Under the pieces are notes generated by a model that was not told the origin of the DNA, searched no databases, and saw only the letters and a program-made list of their open reading frames with translations. The position numbers were made by a program, and so were the translations under genes. Positions 33,134-41,620 of a stretch of 41,620 bases of DNA are shown in pieces (position 1 is the first letter of the stretch; the number at the start of each line of letters is the position of its first letter). The stretch is from Comamonadaceae bacterium (GTDB taxonomy: Bacteria > Pseudomonadota > Gammaproteobacteria > Burkholderiales > Burkholderiaceae_C): contig CANFSO010000009.1 of NCBI GenBank assembly GCA_947449895.1, positions 1 through 41,620 of the forward strand. The letters run 5' to 3'.

Positions 33134-34005
33134 TGTTGACCTCTGTGTGGCCGCACGCACTGCCCTTGCTGGCGGGATTGATCGGATTGATCATTGGTAG
33201 TTTTCTCAACGTCGTGATCCATCGTTTACCGCTGATGCTGGAGCAGCAGTGGGCCAAGGAGTGCGCCGAATTTTCGGGGCAAGACGCAGGACTAGAAGCC
33301 AAAACAGAGCCGGTTTTTAGCCTCTCACAGCCGCGCTCGCGTTGTCCGCACTGCGGTCACCCGATTGCTTGGCATGAAAACATTCCTGTTGTGAGTTATC
33401 TTTTTTTGCGCGGCCAGTGTTCTGCATGCGGCGTCAAAATCAGCCTGCGTTACCCCTTGGTCGAATTGGTGATGGCTGGCTTGTTTTATTTTTGCGTGAC
33501 GCGTTGGGGTGGGACATCGACAGCGGTAGTTTGGTGCGGGTTTTCTGCGGCGGTTGTGACGCTGGCCATGATCGATTGGGACACCACCTTGCTGCCAGAT
33601 GACATCACCCTGCCGCTGGTGTGGAGTGGTCTGATCGTCGCTGCGCTGCAGTGGAATCCCGGCGTCAGCTTGAGCGACGCTGTGTGGGGCGCTGTGGGCG
33701 GTTACCTGTCTCTGTGGGGGGTGTATTGGGCCTTCAAGCTCATCACCGGTAAAGACGGCATGGGTTTTGGCGATTTCAAATTATTTGCGGCGCTGGGCGC
33801 TTGGTTCGGCTTGACTGCGCTGGTACCGATCATTTTGATGGCTTCGGTGCTTGGCGCTGTGGTCGGTATGGGTCTCAAGTGGTCGTCAAAACTGCGTGAA
33901 GGTGGCTACGTGCCCTTTGGCCCATTTTTGGCCATCGCGGGTTTAACGGCGCTGTTTTTTGGCCCCCAGGCTATCTTGCGATGGGCGGGGCTCGGACTGC
34001 TATGA
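33133..34005 (+). CDS. pilD: Prepilin peptidase / methyltransferase
   Basis: GSFLNVVIHRLP, CPHCG...CSACG zinc motif, AMIDWDTTLLPDDITLPL and GMGFGDFKLFAALGAW catalytic Asp motifs. Confidence 0.96.
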   Translation: MLTSVWPHALPLLAGLIGLIIGSFLNVVIHRLPLMLEQQWAKECAEFSGQDAGLEAKTEPVFSLSQPRSRCPHCGHPIAWHENIPVVSYLFLRGQCSACGVKISLRYPLVELVMAGLFYFCVTRWGGTSTAVVWCGFSAAVVTLAMIDWDTTLLPDDITLPLVWSGLIVAALQWNPGVSLSDAVWGAVGGYLSLWGVYWAFKLITGKDGMGFGDFKLFAALGAWFGLTALVPIILMASVLGAVVGMGLKWSSKLREGGYVPFGPFLAIAGLTALFFGPQAILRWAGLGLL

Positions 34006-34619
34006 CGCAACCCTTTGTGGCGCGTCGCATCGGGCTCACTGGTGGTATCGGAAGCGGCAAGAGCACCGTAGCCAAGATGCTGGCCGAATGCGGTGCTGTC
34101 ATTGTGGATGCAGACGCAATCTCACGTCAGCTGACGGCCACAGGCGGCGGCGCCATTGCGGCTATTGCCCAAATCTTCGGTGCGGCCTTCATCACGCCGC
34201 TGGGAGCTCTGGACCGGGAAGCCATGCGTCAGAAGGTTTTTTCAGACCCGGCCGCGAAACTGCGTTTGGAAGCTATCGTCCACCCGCTCGTGGCGGCGCA
34301 GACCGCTCAGCAAGCGAGCGCCGCAGAAAGCAAGGGCGCGTGTTGCATTGTTTTTGACGTTCCCTTGTTGGTCGAGTCTGGACGTTGGCGCCAGCAACTG
34401 CATCAGGTGTTGGTCGTGGATTGCACCGAAGAACGGCAAATCAGTCGGGTCATGGCTCGAAATGGCTGGACCCGTGAGGCGGTGCAAAAAGTCATGGACG
34501 CACAAGCCAGCCGGGCACAACGGCTGGCCGCAGCCGACATGTGTATTTACAATGAGACACAGTCGCTGGCAGAATTAGCCGGTCTGGCGCGGGCTGCAGC
34601 TGCGAGCTTCGGGCTATGA
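34002..34619 (+). CDS. coaE: Dephospho-CoA kinase
   Basis: RIGLTGGIGSGKSTVAKMLAECGAVIVDADAISRQL, FDVPLLVESGRW; ATGA overlap with pilD. Confidence 0.95.
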   Translation: MTQPFVARRIGLTGGIGSGKSTVAKMLAECGAVIVDADAISRQLTATGGGAIAAIAQIFGAAFITPLGALDREAMRQKVFSDPAAKLRLEAIVHPLVAAQTAQQASAAESKGACCIVFDVPLLVESGRWRQQLHQVLVVDCTEERQISRVMARNGWTREAVQKVMDAQASRAQRLAAADMCIYNETQSLAELAGLARAAAASFGL

Positions 34620-34669
34620 TCTAAAGGTGCCCGGTCAGCCGGCCTCTCAACGTCGATAAAGATATCGCT

Positions 34670-35425
34670 GTGATCCTTTACGAGTATCCATTTAACGAAC
34701 GCGTACGCACATATTTGCGCCTTGAGCACCTGTTCGGCAGGCTAGGCGAATTGGCAGAGCGCGACGACCCCATTGACCACCATTACGCCATCACCACGAT
34801 CTTCGAGATCATGGACGTTGGTGGCCGTGCCGATTTGAAAACCGACGTCCTCAAAGACCTCGAAAAACAAAAACATGTGCTGAATGGTTACCGCGGTAAC
34901 CCGGCCATCTCGGAAGCTGCGCTTGACGAAATCACCGGCCAGTTGGACAGTTACTTTGCAAGTCTGAACGCCTTGCCTGGCAAGGCGGGTCAGTCATTGA
35001 CGGATAACGACTGGCTCATGGGCATTCGCAGCCGTGCTGGCATTCCGGGCGGAACCTGCGAGTTTGACTTGCCAGCTTATTTCGCTTGGCAGCACTTGAG
35101 CGGTTCGCGTCGGCGAGAAGATATTCAGCGCTGGATGTCGACACTTGTGCCTCTGGCTGGTTCTATCAACCTGTTGTTGAAGCTGCTGCGCGATGCGGGC
35201 CTGCCACAAAAAGTACTTGCCTCTGGTGGTGTTTATCAGCAGACGCTGCCGCAGGGGCGGACCTTCCAGTTGTTGCGACTGCGGCTCGATTCTGCGAATG
35301 GTCTGGTGCCTGAAATCAGCGCCAACCGACTGATGGCATCGGTGCGGCTGATGCGACTTGAAAGCGATGATCGCTTGCATTCTGCTGCCGAAGATGCCGA
35401 ATTTGAACTCACGCTCTGCGCATGA
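34670..35425 (+). CDS. zapD: Cell division protein ZapD
   Basis: GTG start; [51 protein letters not shown]; followed by yacG. Confidence 0.94.
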   Translation: MILYEYPFNERVRTYLRLEHLFGRLGELAERDDPIDHHYAITTIFEIMDVGGRADLKTDVLKDLEKQKHVLNGYRGNPAISEAALDEITGQLDSYFASLNALPGKAGQSLTDNDWLMGIRSRAGIPGGTCEFDLPAYFAWQHLSGSRRREDIQRWMSTLVPLAGSINLLLKLLRDAGLPQKVLASGGVYQQTLPQGRTFQLLRLRLDSANGLVPEISANRLMASVRLMRLESDDRLHSAAEDAEFELTLCA

Positions 35426-35625
35426 CGATGACTTCTGCACCCAAAATTGTTACCTGCCCAGGTTGCGGCGGTGACAGTGTCTACGCACACACCAATGCCT
35501 TCAGGCCGTTTTGCAGTCAGCGCTGTAAAAACATAGACTTAGGCGCTTGGGCCAGCGAGAGCTTTCGCTTGGCAACAGACGCGCCACCTGACGATCTGGT
35601 TTTCGGCGACGCCAAGCTGCAATAG
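35422..35625 (+). CDS. yacG: DNA gyrase inhibitor YacG-like zinc protein
   Basis: [12 protein letters not shown]...[24 protein letters not shown]. Confidence 0.93.
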   Translation: MTMTSAPKIVTCPGCGGDSVYAHTNAFRPFCSQRCKNIDLGAWASESFRLATDAPPDDLVFGDAKLQ

Positions 35626-35633
35626 CTTGGCGT
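35609..35633. other. Perfect 10-bp inverted repeat spanning the yacG stop codon
   Basis: ACGCCAAGCT-gcaat-AGCTTGGCGT; yacG stop TAG at 35623-35625 lies at the loop/stem junction. Confidence 0.9.
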
Positions 35634-35649
35634 TGTAGGGTCGCCGATT

Positions 35650-35970
35650 TTAGGCTTCGGGCGTACCGATGACCTGTTGCAATTCACCATTTTGGTACAT
35701 CTCCATCATGATGTCCGAGCCGCCAATGAACTCACCCTTGACGTACAGCTGGGGAATCGTTGGCCAGTTGCTGTATTCCTTGATGCCGTGGCGAATGTCT
35801 TCGTCTTCTAGGACGTTGACGGTCGCTGGTTTGCTCACGCCGCAAGCTTTCAGCACTTGAATGGCCTTGCCAGAAAAGCCGCACATCGGGAACTGGGCGG
35901 TGCCTTTCATGAAAAGAACCACGTCGCTGGATTTAACGATGTCATCAATGCGTTGTTGGGTGTCGCTCAT
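35650..35970 (-). CDS. grxD: Monothiol glutaredoxin, Grx4/GrxD family
   Basis: VVLFMKGTAQFPMCGFSGKAIQVLKACG, WPTIPQLYVKGEFIGGSDIMMEMYQNGEL. Confidence 0.96.
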   Translation of the reverse strand: MSDTQQRIDDIVKSSDVVLFMKGTAQFPMCGFSGKAIQVLKACGVSKPATVNVLEDEDIRHGIKEYSNWPTIPQLYVKGEFIGGSDIMMEMYQNGELQQVIGTPEA

Positions 35971-36045
35971 GGGAATACTCCGTTGGTGTGGTCGTGGCGC
36001 GCAGGCCAGACGTTAAAAATTATCACCCCAGATTATCGGGCGCTT

Positions 36046-36900
36046 TTAATTCCGCTGCGCAACTCCGGCTTCACGTGGCCAACGGCCACCCGTGCAGCGC
36101 TGGATGCCGCCTAAATCGTCACGGCTGGAGACGCTCTCAAAGCCTTGTTCTCGCAGTAACTGGCCAACGGCCTCAGCTTGGTCGTAGCCGTGCTCTAGCA
36201 GCAGCCAGCCGCCAGCTTGCAAGTGTGCGGGCGCAGCGGCAATGATCTGGCGCAGATCACTCAGTCCGTCTGCACCTGCCGTCAGCGCCTGAATCGGTTC
36301 GTGGCCCAAAGCCGTCAAATGCGGGTCGCCTTCGCGGACATACGGCGGGTTGCTGACGATCACATCAAACCGGCCCTTGACCTGCTCAAACCAGCGACTG
36401 ATCTCAATCGACACAGCCAAACCCAGCGTCGCCGCATTGCTGCGAGCGACCGCCACGGCGTCCGCGCTGGCGTCGATGGCGCGGACATCTGCTGTCGGGC
36501 GCGCGTGCTTGAGTGCCAAGGCGATGGCGCCGCTGCCGGTGCCGAGGTCGAGTACTTTAGCGTCGCCCTGAGGAAGCACGTCAAGCGCCCAGCTGACCAG
36601 GGTTTCGGTGTCTGGCCGGGGGATTAAGACGCGTGCATCAACAGCCAACGCTAGGCCAAAAAATTCTTGTTGGCCGACGATGTAGGCCAGCGGTTCGCCG
36701 CTCGCTCGGCGTTGGCTGAGCAGGCGAAAGCGTTTGCTGACCTCGGGCGGCAGCGGGTCACGGTCATGCGCGATCAACCAAGCCCGCTCGCCATGCGGCT
36801 TGCCCAGCACATGCAACAACAGCAATTGCGCATCGAGCCGATCCAGCCCCAAACTGCCAGCGGCAGCGATGGTCTGCGCGCAAGTCAAAGCGTCAGGCAT
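36046..36900 (-). CDS. prmC: Peptide chain release factor N5-glutamine methyltransferase
   Basis: [39 protein letters not shown]; directly downstream of prfA. Confidence 0.96.
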   Translation of the reverse strand: MPDALTCAQTIAAAGSLGLDRLDAQLLLLHVLGKPHGERAWLIAHDRDPLPPEVSKRFRLLSQRRASGEPLAYIVGQQEFFGLALAVDARVLIPRPDTETLVSWALDVLPQGDAKVLDLGTGSGAIALALKHARPTADVRAIDASADAVAVARSNAATLGLAVSIEISRWFEQVKGRFDVIVSNPPYVREGDPHLTALGHEPIQALTAGADGLSDLRQIIAAAPAHLQAGGWLLLEHGYDQAEAVGQLLREQGFESVSSRDDLGGIQRCTGGRWPREAGVAQRN

Positions 36901-38008
36901 TGCGGTTTTCCAACTCGGCCAGCAGTTCGGCGCCGCGCTCCACTTGCAGGGCAGTCACCACATCTTCGAGGTCGCCCTCCATGATGTAGTTGAGTTTGTA
37001 GAGCGTCAGGTTGATGCGGTGGTCGGTGAGCCGGCCCTGCGGAAAGTTGTAGGTGCGGATGCGGTCGCTGCGGTCGCCGCTGCCGATCAAGCCCTTGCGC
37101 GTTGCGGCGTCTTTGGCGGCGCGTTCCGAGCGGTCTTTTTCATGGATGCGGGCCGTCAGGACTTTCAAGGCCTGGGCTTTGTTGCTGTGCTGGCTGCGAC
37201 CTTCCTGGCACTCGGCGACGATGCCGGTGGGCAAGTGGGTGATGCGCACGGCCGAGTCGGTCTTGTTGATGTGCTGACCGCCAGCGCCACTGGCGCGGTA
37301 GGTGTCAATGCGCAAATCGGCTGGATTGATCTGGATCAGCACCGCTTCGTCGGGCTCGGCCAGCACAGCCACCGTGCAGGCGCTGGTGTGGATGCGGCCC
37401 TGGGTTTCGGTGGCTGGCACACGTTGCACCCGGTGGCCGCCTGATTCAAAGCGCAACTTGCCGTAGACGCCCATGCCGAGACTGTCGGGCTGGCCTTCCA
37501 TGCGAACCACCACTTCCTTGTAGCCGCCCAGCTCTGAGGGCGACTCGCTGATGATCTCGCAGCGCCAGCCGCAGCGCTCTGCATAACGCGTGTACATGCG
37601 AAACAAGTCGGCGGCAAACAGCGCTGACTCATCGCCGCCCGCGCCCGCGCGAATCTCCAAAAAGGCTGGCCGAGAGTCGTCCGGGTCTTTGGGAATCAGC
37701 ATCAGCTGCAGGGCTTCGTCGAGCCGCGTGATGTCGGCTTTTGCCTCGTCGATTTCGTCTTCGGCCATGGCCGTCATGTCGGGGTCTGCTACGGCTTCGG
37801 TGAGCATGGCTTGGGCGCCGGCCAGATCAGCCTCGCGGCGCGTCAACTTGTTGTATTGCGCCGTGATCAGACTGGCTTCGGCGTGTTCGCGAGTCAGGTT
37901 CCGAAAGCGCTCCATGTCGCTGACCACATCGCTGGCCGAGAGCAATGCGTCAAGCTCGTGCAGGCGAAGAATCTGGCGTTCCAGGGTTTGGCGAAGAAAT
38001 GGTTTCAT
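36893..38008 (-). CDS. prfA: Peptide chain release factor 1
   Basis: [51 protein letters not shown] (GGQ), [17 protein letters not shown]. Confidence 0.98.
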   Translation of the reverse strand: MKPFLRQTLERQILRLHELDALLSASDVVSDMERFRNLTREHAEASLITAQYNKLTRREADLAGAQAMLTEAVADPDMTAMAEDEIDEAKADITRLDEALQLMLIPKDPDDSRPAFLEIRAGAGGDESALFAADLFRMYTRYAERCGWRCEIISESPSELGGYKEVVVRMEGQPDSLGMGVYGKLRFESGGHRVQRVPATETQGRIHTSACTVAVLAEPDEAVLIQINPADLRIDTYRASGAGGQHINKTDSAVRITHLPTGIVAECQEGRSQHSNKAQALKVLTARIHEKDRSERAAKDAATRKGLIGSGDRSDRIRTYNFPQGRLTDHRINLTLYKLNYIMEGDLEDVVTALQVERGAELLAELENRNA

Positions 38009-38104
38009 CAGGGAATTCGGGGTGGCAGCGGAGGGAGCAGAAGCGATCCCTTGCGGGGCCGCTAACCGACAAGGTCGGCGCGATCTTGGGCGTGAAGATC
38101 GCCG

Positions 38105-39385
38105 CTAAAGGCTGTTGCGCTCTTTGGGCAGATTACCGCGCAGGAACATTCTTGAGACCGTTTGTGCTGTGCTGTCACGATTCTCGGCATCGCTGGCGTG
38201 CAGTTCGGCCATGGCGCCGTGCAGCATTTTTTGCGTCAGCCCGCGTGACAGCGCTTCGAGCACGGCTTCCACCGGCTCGCCCTTGGCCAGCATCTTTTTG
38301 GCGCGGTTGATTTCCAGTGTGCGCCATTCGTCGGCTTGGGCATTCAGTTGTTGGATCAGCGGCACCGTGCCGCGCTGGTTCAACCAATGCATGAAATTTT
38401 GCACACCGGCGTCAATGATCACTTCGGCTTGCGCAACGGCGGCTTGTCGGTTGTCTTTGCCGGTTTGCACGACTTTCGCCAAGTCATCGACGGTGTAGAG
38501 ATAAATGTCTTCGAGCGCCTGGACTTCGGGTTCGATGTCGCGCGGGACGGCCAAGTCGACCATGAACATGGGCTTGTGCTTGCGCAGTTTGAGCGCTCGC
38601 TCCACCGCGCCCAAGCCAATGATGGGCAAGGTGCTGGCGGTACAACTGATGACGGCGTCAAACTCATGCAGGCGCAGCGGCAGGTCGGCCAGTCGCATCA
38701 CTTCTGCGCCAAAGCGACCCGCCAGTTTTTCACCACGCTCCAGCGTGCGGTTGGCAATCGCCATTGATTTCGGGTTCTTGGCGGCGAAATGCGTCGCTGC
38801 AAGTTCAATCATTTCGCCGGCACCGACAAACAACACCTTGATGTCGCCGAGGTCTTCAAAGAGTTGGCCGGCCAAGCGCACCGAGGCGGCCGCCATGCTG
38901 ATGCTGTGCGCGCCGATTTCGGTGTTGCTGCGAACTTCTTTGGCCACCGCAAACGAGCGTTGAAACAGCTGGTGCAGCGTGGTGCCCATGGCGCCTGCAT
39001 CTTCGGCGGCGCGCACCGCGTCTTTCATTTGTCCGAGGATTTGCGGCTCGCCCAGCACCATGGAGTCGAGCCCGCTGGCCACGCGAAAGGCGTGGCGTGC
39101 GGCATCGCCGTTGTGCAGGGTGTAGCTGTGCGATCGCAGCAGCGCGGGGGAGACGCCGCCGTTGTGCGCCAACCAGTCGATTGTTTTGTCGAGATCGACG
39201 TGCTCGCCAGCGCAGTAAATTTCAGTGCGGTTGCAGGTCGACAGCAGCGTGGCTTCAGGTTGGCGCGTCAGCGAGGCGCGCAAACCCTTCAAAGTAGGCT
39301 CAATCTGGTCGATGGCAAACGCAAATCGACCTCGCAAATCAAGCGGTGCTGTGTGATGATTTAAGCCGAGGGCCCAGACTGACAT
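38105..39385 (-). CDS. hemA: Glutamyl-tRNA reductase
   Basis: [71 protein letters not shown]. Start set to 39385. Confidence 0.97.
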   Translation of the reverse strand: MSVWALGLNHHTAPLDLRGRFAFAIDQIEPTLKGLRASLTRQPEATLLSTCNRTEIYCAGEHVDLDKTIDWLAHNGGVSPALLRSHSYTLHNGDAARHAFRVASGLDSMVLGEPQILGQMKDAVRAAEDAGAMGTTLHQLFQRSFAVAKEVRSNTEIGAHSISMAAASVRLAGQLFEDLGDIKVLFVGAGEMIELAATHFAAKNPKSMAIANRTLERGEKLAGRFGAEVMRLADLPLRLHEFDAVISCTASTLPIIGLGAVERALKLRKHKPMFMVDLAVPRDIEPEVQALEDIYLYTVDDLAKVVQTGKDNRQAAVAQAEVIIDAGVQNFMHWLNQRGTVPLIQQLNAQADEWRTLEINRAKKMLAKGEPVEAVLEALSRGLTQKMLHGAMAELHASDAENRDSTAQTVSRMFLRGNLPKERNSL

Positions 39386-39492
39386 GCGCTGATTATAAAT
39401 TTTTGGCTGACCGGGGCAGGTGGCGCGCCTCAAAATGGCCTTTTTCGATGGGCCGTGCGCTTAAACTGCATCGCAACTTTCCATACTCACCC

Positions 39493-39798
39493 ATGACGTT
39501 TTATCTTCTGGCCAACCATCTGCTGAACTTCGCTGCACCCGCTGCTTTTTTGGCATTGCTGATGGTCGGCCTGTCCGCATTGCTGCCTTTTTCAAAATCT
39601 AAAACTGGCGGAAAAGCCGCCCGCTTGAGCCGGCCTAGTTGGCGCTGGCAGTTCGCGATGGTGTTCGCCGCCAACTTGCTGGTCACTGCCGGTGGTTTGG
39701 TGTTTTTTGGCCATGACGGCAGGTTGCTGACCTACGCCGCCATGGCGCTGGCGGCGGCTTTGGTGCAGTGGCTGCTGTTGCGCAGCTGGAAAGTTTGA
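39493..39798 (+). CDS. Small hypothetical membrane protein
   Basis: 101 aa from MTFYLLANHLLNFAAPAAFLALLMVGLSALLPF, with several hydrophobic segments; occupies the gap between hemA and ugpQ. Confidence 0.65.
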   Translation: MTFYLLANHLLNFAAPAAFLALLMVGLSALLPFSKSKTGGKAARLSRPSWRWQFAMVFAANLLVTAGGLVFFGHDGRLLTYAAMALAAALVQWLLLRSWKV

Positions 39799-39827
39799 GG
39801 CGCTTTCCTTCCCCTTACCTTCCCGTT

Positions 39828-40598
39828 TCAGCAAGCTGGTGAGAACAGATCCACGCGGTCGGTGATGATGCCATCGGTGCCCAGCGACCACAGCCGATCG
39901 ACCGCTGAGGCTTCGTTCGCCGTGTAGCTGAGCACCTTCAAGCCTGCGCTTTGAGCTTGCTGCACGCTGACCGCATCCCACTGCGTGTGTTTGCCGACCA
40001 CTGCCACACAGCCGAGTCGCAGGGTAGTTTCCAGCCAGCCGGTCTGCAAGGCGTCCAACAACAAGGCGCGCGGCAAATGCGATTGCGCAGCGCGGGCAGC
40101 TTCCAGTGCTGCTGGTTGAAAGGATGACAGCAGCGGCGGCGGTATCGGTATGGCGCCAGTCGGCGCTTCAGCCCAGAGCCGGGCCGCTGCGTTCGCCACC
40201 ACGGTGCCGGTCAACGATTCACTGCCGGGTGTGGGTTTGATCTCAATGTTCAGGGCCAATGTGTTGGCTAGGCAGTAGTGCGCGACCGCCTCCAAGCTGG
40301 CCAGTGGTTCACCCGCATACGCCGGCGAATGCCAGCTGCCGGCGTCTAAGCGTGACAGCTCGTCCCAACTCAATTGAGCGGCCAGACCTTGCCCGTTGCT
40401 GGTGCGATCCAAGGTGGCGTCGTGCAGCAAAAACGGCATGCCGTCGGCGCTCAGCTTGACGTCGCATTCGAACATGCGGTAGCCGTGGGACGCGCCCAAG
40501 CGAAACGCCGCCAGCGTGTTTTCGGGTGCCAGTTTGCCGGCACCGCGATGCGCTATCCAGCGCGGATAAGGCCAAGCCTTGTCTGCGACGGCGGTCAC
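39828..40598 (-). CDS. ugpQ: Glycerophosphodiester phosphodiesterase
   Basis: [56 protein letters not shown]; overlaps ugpC by 4 bp. Confidence 0.95.
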   Translation of the reverse strand: MTAVADKAWPYPRWIAHRGAGKLAPENTLAAFRLGASHGYRMFECDVKLSADGMPFLLHDATLDRTSNGQGLAAQLSWDELSRLDAGSWHSPAYAGEPLASLEAVAHYCLANTLALNIEIKPTPGSESLTGTVVANAAARLWAEAPTGAIPIPPPLLSSFQPAALEAARAAQSHLPRALLLDALQTGWLETTLRLGCVAVVGKHTQWDAVSVQQAQSAGLKVLSYTANEASAVDRLWSLGTDGIITDRVDLFSPAC

Positions 40599-41611
40599 AA
40601 ACGTTGTCCGCTGGCGCTGTCAAACCAGTGCAGCCGGTCGGTTCGCGGCGCCGCATGAATCGTCGCGCCCAACTTGGGGGATGGCTGGCTTTCATCCATC
40701 CGGACAATCAAGGACTCATCGCCCAAGCGGCCATACACCAGACGCTCAGCGCCCAGCATTTCAATCGCCTCGACCTGTACGGCCCAGCCCGTGTCCGCGA
40801 TGTGCAGGTGTTCCGGCCGAATACCCAAAATCGCTCCAGCCGGACCGCCAAAGTCCGCGTTGCGCAGATGCTTGAGCAAGTTCATGGGCGGCGAGCCCAT
40901 GAAGCTGGCCACGAAGGTGGTGGCGGGGCGGTTGTAAACCTCCTCAGGCGTGCCGAACTGCTCTACCCGACCGGCGTTCATGACGATCATGCGCTGGGCC
41001 AAGGTCATGGCCTCGACCTGGTCGTGCGTGACAAATAGCGAGGTGATGCCAAGCTCGCGGTGCAGCTTTTGAATTTCCAAACGGGTTTGTACCCGCAGCT
41101 TGGCGTCCAAGTTGGACAGCGGTTCGTCAAACAAAAACACTTGCGGTTGGCGCACGATGGCCCGGCCCATGGCCACGCGTTGGCGCTGCCCGCCCGACAG
41201 GGCGCGCGGCTTGCGGTCGAGCAGGTGGCCCAGCTCCAAAATGCCCGCAGCCTTGTCGACCCGCGCCTTGATCTCGGCGAGCGGCACTTTTTTGATCTTC
41301 AGTCCGTAAGCCATGTTGTCGAACACACTCATGTGCGGGTACAGCGCGTAGTTTTGGAACACCATGGCGATGTCGCGCTCGGACGGCTCTAAGTCGTTGA
41401 CCACGCGCTCGCCGATGGAAATCTCGCCGCCGGAGATTTCTTCTAGGCCGGCCACCATGCGAAGCAGGGTGGACTTGCCGCAGCCTGATGGCCCGACGAT
41501 GACGATGAACTCGTGGTCGGCGATTTCGGCGTTGATGCCGTGAATGACCTGCAACGCGTTCTTGCCGCTGCCGTATGTTTTGATGACGTTGTTGAGTTGG
41601 ATTGAAGCCAT
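40595..41611 (-). CDS. ugpC: sn-glycerol-3-phosphate ABC importer ATP-binding protein
   Basis: [78 protein letters not shown], MalK-type C-terminal domain; coupled to ugpQ. Confidence 0.93.
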   Translation of the reverse strand: MASIQLNNVIKTYGSGKNALQVIHGINAEIADHEFIVIVGPSGCGKSTLLRMVAGLEEISGGEISIGERVVNDLEPSERDIAMVFQNYALYPHMSVFDNMAYGLKIKKVPLAEIKARVDKAAGILELGHLLDRKPRALSGGQRQRVAMGRAIVRQPQVFLFDEPLSNLDAKLRVQTRLEIQKLHRELGITSLFVTHDQVEAMTLAQRMIVMNAGRVEQFGTPEEVYNRPATTFVASFMGSPPMNLLKHLRNADFGGPAGAILGIRPEHLHIADTGWAVQVEAIEMLGAERLVYGRLGDESLIVRMDESQPSPKLGATIHAAPRTDRLHWFDSASGQRL

Positions 41612-41620
41612 TTGTTTCTA

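Overview
The window is a gene-dense chromosomal segment, probably from a Comamonadaceae-like betaproteobacterium (inferred from gene order and protein motifs, not from a search). It is mostly core genome. In order it holds the tail of the his operon (hisC partial, hisB, H, A, F, I, E), a small membrane protein, a HIT protein, tatABC, an HtrA-type protease (-), a Nif3-like protein, pdxA, petABC, sspA-sspB, tRNA-Thr(UGU), an SGNH/GDSL hydrolase (-), a DciA/DUF721 protein (-), secA, argJ, a DUF815 ATPase, mutT, a lytic transglycosylase and proS (-), rppH, proB-obgE-rpmA-rplU (-), a polyprenyl diphosphate synthase, an H-NS-like gene, pilB(truncated)-pilC-pilD-coaE-zapD-yacG, grxD (-), prmC-prfA (-), hemA (-), a small membrane protein, and ugpQ-ugpC (-). 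I found no CRISPR array, prophage, IS element or clear new multi-gene system. The strongest anomaly is at about 29.9-30.75 kb. There an AT-rich stretch and an H-NS-like gene sit directly upstream of a PilB that has lost its whole N-terminal domain and has no good start codon. Secondary observations are an in-frame hexanucleotide repeat at the start of hisE, a perfect hairpin built around the yacG stop codon, and an SGNH hydrolase next to tRNA-Thr.
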